From Actinomycetota bacterium (GTDB taxonomy: Bacteria; Actinomycetota; Actinomycetes; Streptosporangiales; Streptosporangiaceae), in contig PMOU01000042.1 in assembly GCA_003161205.1 (NCBI GenBank), forward strand, positions 12,549 to 18,612: a stretch of DNA of 6,064 bases, in the 5' to 3' direction. Below, one piece after another: positions 1-5,684 of this stretch. The notes below the pieces were generated by a model. It ran no database searches. It saw nothing but the letters and a program-made list of their open reading frames with translations, and had not been told where the DNA came from. Numbering within the stretch: the first letter of the stretch is position 1; each line of letters opens with the position of its first letter. A program made the position numbers and the translations under genes.

Positions 1-548
1 ACCGAGGCCGCGTTCTTGATGCGGGCCCCTTCCACGCCGATCGTGACCACCGGACCCTGCGTGGTCAGCGGGGTGCCGCCCGCGCCGAGGATGGGCGCGC
101 GGGTCGGCCAGGTCGTCTGCAGCGACAGCTGATCGCCCTGGCGCAGCTGCGGCGCGATGGTGGCCGGCGACCACCGGACCCGCCATTTCCCCTGCTGCTG
201 CACCAGGTGCAGGTCGGATTTCAGGGTGACGGCGCCCAGCCCGGCTAGCGTGAGCCGCTCGGTGACCGGCTCACTGGCCGCCGAGCCGCTGGTATGCATG
301 GTGCCCGCGGTGAAGCTGGCCTGCCGCACGGTCAGGTCGGCGAACGCCGCCTGGTTGACCGTGGTGAAGTCGGCGGGCGGATCGGCGGCCAGCTGCCGCA
401 TGGCGGTCCAGTCCTGCCTGGCCCAGTCGGCCAGGTACGGGCTCGCGGTCGCCTGCGGCGTGGGCGAGCTGCCGCACGCGGCCAGCGGCGACACGATCAG
501 CGCGACGGCCAGGACGGCGGGCGGCAGGTAGCGCCGCTGTGCACTCAT
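1..548 (-). CDS. Penicillin-binding lipoprotein (PBP-lipo type), N-terminal part
   Basis: This is the first 182 codons of a secreted cell-wall enzyme; the rest runs off the left edge. I translated it by hand from the ATG at 548-546. The protein begins with MSAQRR and a hydrophobic stretch (residues 11-20), ending in the lipobox LAAC with Cys25, so it should be a lipoprotein anchored outside the membrane. Residues about 36-145 resemble the NTF2-like MecA_N domain found at the N-terminus of class B penicillin-binding proteins. They include the family-like stretch WRVRWSPATIAPQLRQGD (W122, W126) and then RAPILGAGGTPLT from R150. The final residues (VVTIGVEGARIKNAAS) look like the start of the penicillin-binding dimerisation domain. 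The catalytic serine transpeptidase domain is not in the window. The closest known type is the actinobacterial PBP-lipo (Rv2864c-like). No Shine-Dalgarno sequence precedes the ATG, but a TAACCT hexamer lies 8 nt before it, consistent with a leaderless mRNA. The gene is divergent from sbcD. Confidence is high for the family, lower for the exact substrate role. Confidence 0.85.
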   Translation of the reverse strand, partial: MSAQRRYLPPAVLAVALIVSPLAACGSSPTPQATASPYLADWARQDWTAMRQLAADPPADFTTVNQAAFADLTVRQASFTAGTMHTSGSAASEPVTERLTLAGLGAVTLKSDLHLVQQQGKWRVRWSPATIAPQLRQGDQLSLQTTWPTRAPILGAGGTPLTTQGPVVTIGVEGARIKNAAS

Positions 549-619
549 GCCGAGCAAGGTTAACCAACTCCGGCGCGTACTGCCGCGTAATGTCGGTGCC
601 CTCCGCTAGGGTCCGGCCC
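549..619. promoter_or_regulatory. Divergent intergenic promoter region between the PBP gene and sbcD
   Basis: The 71 bp between the two start codons must carry promoters in both directions. On the minus strand TAACCT (562-557) sits 8 nt before the PBP ATG; on the plus strand TAGGGT (607-612) sits 7 nt before the sbcD ATG. Both match the actinobacterial -10 pattern TANNNT at a distance that would put the transcript start at or next to the ATG. No good TTGACA-like -35 is visible for either. The 8-bp palindrome GGTTAACC (558-565) overlaps the minus-strand -10. No SOS box of the GAAC-N4-GTTC type is present, so LexA control of sbcDC from here is not supported. Confidence 0.5.
607..612 (+). promoter_or_regulatory. 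Candidate -10 hexamer (leaderless) or weak RBS of sbcD
   Basis: TAGGGT ends 7 nt before the ATG at 620. As a -10 element it would give a leaderless sbcD transcript. The AGGG inside it (608-611) could instead serve as a weak Shine-Dalgarno sequence at 8 nt spacing. The sequence cannot separate the two readings. Confidence 0.4.
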
Positions 620-1810
620 ATGCGAATGCTGCACACCTCTGACTGGCACCTCGGGCGGTCACTGCACCGCGCTGACCTCCGGGCCGCGCAGTCCGCCTTC
701 CTGGATCACCTGGTGGATACCGTGCGCGCGGAGAAGGTGGACGCGGTCCTGGTCGCCGGGGACATCTACGACCGGGCTGTGCCGCCGGTGGACGCCGTCG
801 AGATGTGCGAGGACGCCCTGAACCGGCTGCACGATACCGGCGCCAGGATCGTGCTGATCAGCGGCAACCACGATTCCGCGCGGCGGCTCGGGTTCGGCAG
901 CGGCCTGCTCGACAAGGCGGGCGTGCACCTGCGCACCCGGCCCGGCGCGCTGGCCCGGCCGGTCCTGCTGGAAGATTCCCACGGCCCGGTGGCCGTGTAC
1001 GGCGTGCCCTACCTGGAGCCCGATGCCGTCCGCGGCGAACTTCCCCCCGCCGATCCCTCTGCGGAGGTGCCCCGCGGGCACGCCGGCGTCCTGGGGCACG
1101 CGGTCCGGTGCATCCGCGCCGACGCCAGCCGGAGCGGCATCGCGCGCCGCGTGGTCATGGCGCACGGCTGGGTCGCTGGGGGAGCGGCCAGCGACTCCGA
1201 GCGCGACATCACGGTCGGCGGGGTCGGCCAGGTCCCCGCGGCCCTGTTCGACGGCTTCAGCTACGTCGCCCTCGGCCACCTGCACGGCCAGCAGAGCATC
1301 GCCGGGCACCTGCGCTACAGCGGCTCGCCGCTGCCCTACTCGTTCTCCGAGGCGACGCACCGCAAGGGCAGCTGGCTGGTCGAGCTGGACGGGACCGGGG
1401 CGATCCGGGCCGAGCTCGTGCCCGCGCCGGCCTACCGCCGGCTGAGCGTGCTCAGGGGACAGCTGAAAGACCTGCTCGGCTCGGCCGCTTTCGCCCCGTA
1501 CACCGGCGACTTCGTCTCGGTCACCCTCACCGACGCCAGCCGCCCCGAAGCCGCCATGGACGCCCTGCGGGCCCGGTTCCCGCACGTGCTCGTGCTCGCG
1601 TTCGAGCCGGAAGGCGTCGTGCCCGACCAGCGCGGCTACCGGGCCAGGATCGCCGGGCGCGATGACCTGTCGGTCGCCGCCGAGTTCGTCAAGCACGTCA
1701 GGAACGAGCCCGCCTCCGATGCCGAGCGGCAGCTCCTGGCCGGCGCGTTCGAGGCCGTCCGCGCCGACGCAGCCGCCGGCCCGGACGCAGCCGCCGGCCC
1801 GGACGCCTGA
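620..1810 (+). CDS. sbcD: SbcD exonuclease subunit (Mre11-type nuclease)
   Basis: The nuclease subunit of the SbcCD complex, a Mn-dependent enzyme known to cleave DNA hairpins and degrade double-strand ends in the cytoplasm, driven by the SbcC ATPase. The 396-residue protein carries the calcineurin-like phosphoesterase motifs in order: D8-x-H10 (SDWHLGR), G47-D48 (VAGDIYDR), G82-N83-H84-D85 (SGNHDS), H182 (MAHGW) and H220-x-H222 (GHLHG). These are the expected metal and active-site residues. The C-terminal third (about 280-380) fits the SbcD capping region. I chose ATG 620 because MRMLHTSDWHLGR matches the usual SbcD N-terminus; the frame is open back to an ATG at 539, but that would add an unrelated 27-residue leader overlapping the divergent PBP gene. 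ATG 626 is a less likely alternative. The stop overlaps the sbcC start (TGATG, 1808-1812), so the two are translationally coupled. One oddity is that the C-terminus ends in a duplicated DAAAGP unit from an 18-bp tandem repeat. Confidence 0.97.
   Translation: MRMLHTSDWHLGRSLHRADLRAAQSAFLDHLVDTVRAEKVDAVLVAGDIYDRAVPPVDAVEMCEDALNRLHDTGARIVLISGNHDSARRLGFGSGLLDKAGVHLRTRPGALARPVLLEDSHGPVAVYGVPYLEPDAVRGELPPADPSAEVPRGHAGVLGHAVRCIRADASRSGIARRVVMAHGWVAGGAASDSERDITVGGVGQVPAALFDGFSYVALGHLHGQQSIAGHLRYSGSPLPYSFSEATHRKGSWLVELDGTGAIRAELVPAPAYRRLSVLRGQLKDLLGSAAFAPYTGDFVSVTLTDASRPEAAMDALRARFPHVLVLAFEPEGVVPDQRGYRARIAGRDDLSVAAEFVKHVRNEPASDAERQLLAGAFEAVRADAAAGPDAAAGPDA
1766..1801 (+). repeat. Perfect 18-bp tandem duplication at the 3' end of sbcD
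   Basis: The unit GACGCAGCCGCCGGCCCG occurs at 1766-1783 and again at 1784-1801, followed by a partial third copy (GACGC) that runs into the stop codon. It is in frame and encodes DAAAGP twice then DA, residues 383-396 of SbcD. It lies beyond the conserved core and is probably a replication-slippage product with little functional effect. Confidence 0.95.
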
Positions 1811-4800
1811 TGCGGCCGCACCGGCTCCGGGTGACCGCGTTCGGCGCGTTCGGCGGCACCGTCGAGGTCGGCTTCGACGACCTGGCGTCGGCCGGCTTGT
1901 TCCTGCTGCACGGCGAGACCGGCGCGGGCAAGACCACGCTGCTGGACGCGATCGGGTTCGCCCTGTACGGGCGGGTCCCCGGCGAGCGCGGCAAGACCCG
2001 GCGGCTGCGCTCGGATCACGCCGCGGCGGGCACGGCGACCGAAGTGCGGCTTGAGGCGACCATCGGCGGCCGGCGGATGCGGATCACCCGCAAGCCCGAG
2101 CAGGAACGCGCCAAGCTCCGCGGCAGCGGCACCACCACCGAGCAGGCGAAGGTCCTGCTGGAGGAATACGCCGGCGCCTGCTGGCACGCCGTCTCCACCC
2201 GGGCCGGCGAGGCCGATGACGAAATCAAAGACCTGATGGGGATGTCCGCCGACCAGTTCTTCCAGGTCGTGCTGCTGCCGCAGGGGGAGTTCGCGCAGTT
2301 CCTGCACGCCGACGCCGGGGAGCGGGCCAAGCTGCTGCAGCGGCTGTTCGGCACGGACCGGTTCCGCGCGGTGGAGGAGTGGCTGGCGAACCGGCGCCGG
2401 ACGACGGCGCGCGAGGTGGAGGACACCGAGCTCGGCATCAGGGACCTGATCGCCCGGGTCACCCAGGCCGCCACCTCGCAGGCCCCCGAGCCGTCGGGCG
2501 ACCCGCCGCCGCTCGCCGAGGCGGCCATCTGGGCCGAGGGGCTCGCCGAGGCGGCCGCCGCCGGATCCGCCGCCAGCGCGGCCCAGGTCGCTGGCCTGCG
2601 GGCCGGCCTGGAGGGGGCGCTGGACCGCCAGCGTGCCGCGGAGCGCTACCAGGACCGGCAGCGGCGGCGCCGCGACGCCCTGCACACCCGCGGTGAGCTG
2701 ACCGCGGCCGGGCCGGGCGTGGAGGACCTGCGCCGGGAACTCGGCGCGGCGGTCCGGGCCGCCGAGGTCGCCCCCGCGCTGGCCGAATCCGAGCGGACCG
2801 CCGCCGCCCTGGTCCAGGCCCGCGAGGAGGAGGAGGAAGCCCGCCGCCGCGCTGATGCGGACCCGAGCGTCAGCGCCGCCGACCTGCGCGAGGCGGCCCA
2901 GGAACACGTCGCGAAGTTCGGCCGGCTGGAGGGGCTGCGCTCGCTGGACCGGCAAGCGGCCGACGAAGACCAGGCCGCCGCCGCCGCCCGGGCCGCCGTG
3001 GCCGGGCTCACCGCGCAGATCGAGGCCGCCGGGGAAGAGCTCAGCGCCCGGCGCCAGCAGCGCCCCGCCCTCAGCCGCCAGCGCGACGCGGCCCGCGAGG
3101 CCGGGGAGAAGCTCCCGTCCGCGGTGGCCGGCGCTGACCGCTACCGCCGGGCCGCCGACGACGCAAACGCCCTGGTCCAGGCCAAAGCCGACGTCGTGCG
3201 TCAGGCCGATGCCTACGTGGCCGCGAAAATAGAACACGCCGACCTGCTGTCCGAGGCGGCCCGGCTGCGGATGGCCCGCATCGACGGGATGCGCGCCGAG
3301 CTCGCCGCCACCCTGGTGGACGGCGCGCCGTGCCCGGTCTGCGGCTCGCTGGAGCATCCGGAGCTGTGCGAGCTCAGTGGTGAGCAGGTGACCCGCGAAC
3401 AGGAAGAGGCCGCGGTCGCCGAGGCGTCGGCCGCCTCGGAACGGGCCGAAACGACCGGGGCGCGGCTGGGCGCCGCCGACGAGCGCGTCGCCACCTTGTC
3501 GTCCCGGCTCGCCGACGCCGGGTTCGCGGCCGCCGCCGACCCGGCCTGGCTCCAGGCCGAGCTGAGGCACCTGGAAACCACCTCGCGTGACCTGCAGACC
3601 CAAGCCGCCGAGCTGGCCGACGCCGCCGCCCGGCTCGGCGATCTCCAAGCCCAGCTCGACGCGCTCGACTCCGGCATCGCCGCTGGCGAGCAGCGCCTCG
3701 CCAGCCTCGGCGAGCAGCGTGAATCGCAGCGGCACCAGGCGGAAGCCGCGGAGCAGCGTTCCGCCCGGCACCGCGAGTCGCTGGCGGCCCAGCTGGACGG
3801 CCGCGAAAGCCTCGATTCGGCGCTGACCGCCGTGCGCGCGGCGGCCGGGGCGCTCGGCGCCGCCGCAGACGCGGCCGACGCCACCGCCCGCGCGGTCGCG
3901 GCCGCCGAGCGCGCCGGGGACCTGGCCGCCCAGGCCGCCGTCGAGGCGGGATTCGCTGACACCGACGCCGTCCGCCGGGCCCTGCGGGAGGCCTCGGTCA
4001 GGATCGCCGCCGATCAGGCTATCCGCGAGCACGACGCCGCCGTCCGCGCTGTCACCGAGCTGCTGGCCGACCCCGAGCTCGATGTCCCGATCGAGCCGCC
4101 CGCCGACGTGGCCGGGGCGATCGCCGCGGCCGAAGCCGCGCGCAAGCTCTACGACGACGCCCTGGCCGCCTGCGACCGCGCCACCCACAAGGCCGAACAG
4201 CTGGCCGATCTCGCCCCCCAGCTAGCCGCGCGCCTGCATGAGCTTGCGCCGATCGCGCAACGGGCGGGCCAGGCCCGCCGGCTGGCCGACCTGGCCGCCG
4301 GGGGCGGCGCGAACACGCTGCGGATGACGCTGTCCTCCTTCGTGCTCGCCGCGCGACTGGAGGAGGTCGCGGCCGCCGCCAGCCAGCGGCTGCTGAGGAT
4401 GACGTCGGGCCGGTACTCCCTGGTGCACACCGACGCGCGCCGCGGCGCGGGCCGGTCCGGCCTCGGCCTGCTCGCCTGCGACACCTGGACCGGGGTGGAC
4501 CGGGACACCAGCACGCTGTCCGGCGGTGAGACGTTCCTGGCCAGCCTGGCGCTCGCGCTCGGCCTCGCCGACGTCGTCACCGCTGAGGCGGGCGGGACGC
4601 GGATCGAGGCACTGTTCGTCGACGAGGGATTCGGCAGCCTGGACGAGGACACCCTCGAAGAGGTAATGACCGTGCTCGACGGCCTGCGCGAAGGCGGCCG
4701 GATGGTCGGCATCGTCAGCCACGTCGGCGAGCTGCGGCAGCGCATTCCCGCCCAGATCCGCGTGCACAAAGGCCACACCGGCAGCCATCTGTCCGTCCGT

Positions 4801-4815
4801 ACCCAGCAGGGCTAG
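1810..4815 (+). CDS. sbcC: SbcC ATPase subunit (Rad50-type SMC-like protein)
   Basis: The ATPase and DNA-tethering subunit of SbcCD; its ATP-driven engagement controls the SbcD nuclease. The 1001-residue protein has the full Rad50/SbcC layout. Its N-terminal half-ATPase contains Walker A G35-ETGAGK-T42 and the Q-loop glutamine Q158 (LLPQGEF). Long Ala/Glu/Arg-rich coiled-coil arms span roughly 190-500 and 515-850. Between them lies the zinc hook C508-P-V-C511, through which two molecules are known to dimerise around one zinc ion. The C-terminal half-ATPase contains the signature LSGGE (903-907), Walker B ending D938-E939 (LFVDEG), the D-loop GSLDED (942-947) and the H-loop histidine H971 (IVSHV). 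The length is usual for the family. The ATG at 1810 overlaps the sbcD stop by one base, which fixes the start and implies co-expression. No key residue is missing. A 16-bp direct repeat at 2511/2541 duplicates LAEAA near the start of the first coiled coil. Confidence 0.97.
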   Translation: MRPHRLRVTAFGAFGGTVEVGFDDLASAGLFLLHGETGAGKTTLLDAIGFALYGRVPGERGKTRRLRSDHAAAGTATEVRLEATIGGRRMRITRKPEQERAKLRGSGTTTEQAKVLLEEYAGACWHAVSTRAGEADDEIKDLMGMSADQFFQVVLLPQGEFAQFLHADAGERAKLLQRLFGTDRFRAVEEWLANRRRTTAREVEDTELGIRDLIARVTQAATSQAPEPSGDPPPLAEAAIWAEGLAEAAAAGSAASAAQVAGLRAGLEGALDRQRAAERYQDRQRRRRDALHTRGELTAAGPGVEDLRRELGAAVRAAEVAPALAESERTAAALVQAREEEEEARRRADADPSVSAADLREAAQEHVAKFGRLEGLRSLDRQAADEDQAAAAARAAVAGLTAQIEAAGEELSARRQQRPALSRQRDAAREAGEKLPSAVAGADRYRRAADDANALVQAKADVVRQADAYVAAKIEHADLLSEAARLRMARIDGMRAELAATLVDGAPCPVCGSLEHPELCELSGEQVTREQEEAAVAEASAASERAETTGARLGAADERVATLSSRLADAGFAAAADPAWLQAELRHLETTSRDLQTQAAELADAAARLGDLQAQLDALDSGIAAGEQRLASLGEQRESQRHQAEAAEQRSARHRESLAAQLDGRESLDSALTAVRAAAGALGAAADAADATARAVAAAERAGDLAAQAAVEAGFADTDAVRRALREASVRIAADQAIREHDAAVRAVTELLADPELDVPIEPPADVAGAIAAAEAARKLYDDALAACDRATHKAEQLADLAPQLAARLHELAPIAQRAGQARRLADLAAGGGANTLRMTLSSFVLAARLEEVAAAASQRLLRMTSGRYSLVHTDARRGAGRSGLGLLACDTWTGVDRDTSTLSGGETFLASLALALGLADVVTAEAGGTRIEALFVDEGFGSLDEDTLEEVMTVLDGLREGGRMVGIVSHVGELRQRIPAQIRVHKGHTGSHLSVRTQQG
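2511..2556 (+). repeat. 16-bp direct repeat within sbcC
   Basis: GCTCGCCGAGGCGGCC occurs at 2511-2526 and 2541-2556, 30 bp apart in frame, giving LAEAA twice with a ten-residue period. It lies near the start of the coiled-coil arm. Alanine-rich coiled coils in GC-rich genomes often show such similarity, so it may be convergent codon choice, not a true duplication. Confidence 0.8.
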
Positions 4816-4826
4816 AAATTAATTTC
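4815..4826. repeat. 12-bp AT-rich perfect palindrome at the sbcC stop codon
   Basis: GAAATTAATTTC is a perfect palindrome beginning at the last base of the sbcC TAG stop. Ten of its twelve bases are A or T, striking in this GC-rich setting. It could be a protein-binding site or chance; it is too weak an RNA stem to act as a terminator. Confidence 0.7.
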
Positions 4827-4831
4827 TTCCG

Positions 4832-4856
4832 AACGGGCCGGGCGCGTGCTCCCGTT
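4832..4856 (+). terminator. Weak terminator-like hairpin after sbcC
   Basis: AACGGG (4832-4837) can pair with CCCGTT (4851-4856) around a 13-nt GC-rich loop, 17 nt past the sbcC stop. No T-run follows, so it is not a canonical intrinsic terminator. Actinobacterial terminators often lack a clear T-tract, and the position just after an operon is right. This is a tentative call. Confidence 0.35.
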
Positions 4857-4912
4857 ACTAGTGGTATAAGGCGGTCACACGTTTTATATAGCCCGGATGC
4901 CTAATAACGGTA

Positions 4913-4931
4913 CGATAACTACCAGGTATCG
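4913..4931. promoter_or_regulatory. Candidate operator: 19-bp imperfect palindrome
   Basis: CGATAACTACCAGGTATCG is symmetric at 7 of 9 half-site positions around a central C, with outer arms CGATA and TATCG perfect. The size and symmetry suit a dimeric transcription factor. It overlaps the TACGAT hexamer (4911-4916), where a bound repressor could block RNA polymerase. No specific regulator family is recognised. Confidence 0.35.
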
Positions 4932-4975
4932 AGTGTCATCTGCGGTCGCCGGTAAAAGCAGCTCGTGCCTCTCGT

Positions 4976-4990
4976 CAGGAGCCCTTCCTG
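4976..4990 (+). other. Small stem-loop in the leader upstream of the stress protein
   Basis: CAGGAG (4976-4981) pairs with TTCCTG (4985-4990), the innermost pair being a G-U wobble, closing a 3-nt CCC loop. It is short and may be chance. If transcription starts upstream it would sit in the 5' untranslated leader about 100 nt before the start codon. Confidence 0.25.
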
Positions 4991-5009
4991 CGGTCTAGGA
5001 TCGGAAACT

Positions 5010-5035
5010 GTCAGAAACGAACGATAATCCCTGAC
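5010..5035 (+). promoter_or_regulatory. Candidate -10 element flanked by an inverted repeat
   Basis: GATAAT (5023-5028) matches the TATAAT consensus at 5 of 6 positions and lies 65 bp before the stress protein ATG. It sits between GTCAG (5010-5014) and CTGAC (5031-5035), a perfect 5-bp inverted repeat with 16 bp between arms. No TTGACA-like -35 is visible at 16-18 bp, so the promoter may depend on an activator or an alternative sigma factor, or may not be real. Confidence 0.35.
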
Positions 5036-5084
5036 GAGATGTCTGTGGCGGAGCGGACCGGAACGTCAGATGTGGCGAACGGGT

Positions 5085-5088
5085 AGGA
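5085..5088 (+). promoter_or_regulatory. Ribosome binding site of the universal stress protein
   Basis: AGGA ends 4 nt before the ATG at 5093, within TAGGAATTA. It is slightly close but usable and supports ATG 5093 as the start. Together with the AT-rich region upstream, it indicates an mRNA with a leader, unlike the apparently leaderless neighbours. Confidence 0.55.
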
Positions 5089-5092
5089 ATTA

Positions 5093-5635
5093 ATGACAAT
5101 AGAGTCCGGTGTGCGACGCATCGTCGTCGGCGTCGACGGCTCAGCGGAGTCCGTGGCCGCACTCAGGTGGGCGTGCCGGGAGGCCAGCCTGCGTAGCGCT
5201 GAGGTTCTCGCGGTGCTCGCATTGGAGTCCGCGTGCCATCAGGTGGCGAGTTATGCCGTCCCGGTGCCCCCGCCGACCGGCGGAAGCTGGGGCGCGGCCC
5301 GTAACGTGGTGCGCCAGTCCGTCAGTGAAGCGGTCACCCGGTTTCCTGGCGTCAGCGTGCGGACCGAGATAGCCGAGGGGCTGGCCGCGCGCGTGCTGCT
5401 CGACCACGCCGCCGACGCCGTCATGCTGGTCCTCGGCCGGACGTCCTACGGCCCGGAGCCGTACCGTGCGGCGGGGCCCGTCATCCGCGCCTGCCTGCAT
5501 GGCTCGGTGTGCCCGGTCGTCATCATCGGCTCGGACCCGGCGCCCGAGGCGGACCCGGAGAGCTCGAAGGACCAGGCGGGTCACCTTCCGGCCTGGTGGC
5601 AGCGTGACCTGGAGGGCTCGGGTGCCGCGAGGTAG
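5093..5635 (+). CDS. Universal stress protein (UspA family), single domain
   Basis: A 180-residue cytoplasmic protein of the UspA fold. The first strand and following loop are typical (RRIVVGVDGSAES, with D15 in the usual nucleotide-contacting place), as are helix 1 (ALRWACREASLR) and the C-terminal VCPVVIIG (139-146). The family often binds ATP through G-2x-G-9x-G-S/T. Here the matching segment is G115-R-T-S118, nine residues, then G128-P129, so the second glycine is Ser and the final Ser/Thr is Pro while the spacing is exact. ATP binding may therefore be weak or lost. Residues 147-180 form a polar tail rich in D, E, P and S beyond the usual end of the domain (about 140-150 residues). The gene stands alone after a 277-bp regulatory interval and 49 bp before the dehydrogenase. 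Such proteins are commonly induced by hypoxia, starvation or redox stress, but its trigger is not shown here. Family assignment is firm; the role is open. Confidence 0.9.
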   Translation: MTIESGVRRIVVGVDGSAESVAALRWACREASLRSAEVLAVLALESACHQVASYAVPVPPPTGGSWGAARNVVRQSVSEAVTRFPGVSVRTEIAEGLAARVLLDHAADAVMLVLGRTSYGPEPYRAAGPVIRACLHGSVCPVVIIGSDPAPEADPESSKDQAGHLPAWWQRDLEGSGAAR

Positions 5636-5646
5636 CTGAGGGCCAG

Positions 5647-5677
5647 TTGAGGGTGTTTCGGCTCGTCCGGGTAACCT
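5647..5677 (+). promoter_or_regulatory. Candidate promoter of the 2-hydroxyacid dehydrogenase (leaderless)
   Basis: TAACCT (5672-5677) fits the TANNNT -10 pattern and ends 7 nt before the ATG at 5685. TTGAGG (5647-5652) could be the -35, with a rather long 19-bp spacer. No Shine-Dalgarno sequence precedes the ATG. The same TAACCT hexamer stands 8 nt before the PBP gene start at the other end of the window. Confidence 0.4.
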
Positions 5678-5684
5678 CGCCGTC

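Larger units (their letters stand above)
4816..5092. promoter_or_regulatory. 277-bp AT-enriched non-coding interval upstream of the stress protein gene
   Basis: No convincing gene lies here. GC content drops sharply: by my count 4881-4920 is 40% GC and 4991-5030 about 48%, against well over 65% in the flanking genes. The interval holds TA-rich hexamers usable as -10 elements (TATATA 4885-4890, TACGAT 4911-4916, GATAAT 5023-5028), a near-palindrome (4913-4931), a small hairpin (4976-4990), an inverted repeat flanking GATAAT (5010-5035) and a direct repeat CTGCGGTC (4940-4947, 4988-4995). The 3' end carries the ribosome binding site of the stress protein. It most plausibly contains the promoter and 5' leader of that gene. 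No clear TTGACA -35, stress-sigma GTTT...GGGTA pair or SOS box was found. Confidence 0.5.

Noticed and set aside
157..563. Plus-strand open frames opposite the penicillin-binding protein (157-531, 294-563)
   Set aside because: The minus-strand frame has a signal peptide, lipobox and recognisable MecA_N-type sequence; the plus-strand translations have no recognisable features.
539..619. An upstream in-frame start for sbcD at 539 (or 590)
   Set aside because: The extra residues match nothing in SbcD, the 539 start lies inside the divergent PBP gene, and MRMLHTSDWHLG at 620 is the conserved beginning.
549..619. An SOS (LexA) box controlling sbcDC
   Set aside because: I looked for GAAC-N4-GTTC-like sites in the interval and found none.
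659..1696. A 345-codon open frame on the minus strand opposite sbcD
   Set aside because: It is antisense to a fully supported sbcD, and its Gly/Ala/Val/Arg-rich translation shows no domain.
2823..2838. A GAG trinucleotide run in sbcC as a possible microsatellite
   Set aside because: Only five acidic codons (GAG x4, GAA) occur, as expected in a charged coiled coil; not a significant repeat.
1636..4188. An 850-codon open frame on the minus strand opposite sbcC
   Set aside because: It is the antisense shadow of sbcC. High GC removes stop codons from opposite frames; its translation is low-complexity Gly/Arg/Ala/Leu-rich without recognisable domains, while the plus frame carries every SbcC motif.
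4897..4998. A 33-codon open frame starting MPNNGTITT, 6 nt after TATATA
   Set aside because: The spacing resembles a leaderless gene, but codon use is not GC-rich at third positions like the real genes, there is no ribosome binding site, and the peptide shows no recognisable feature.
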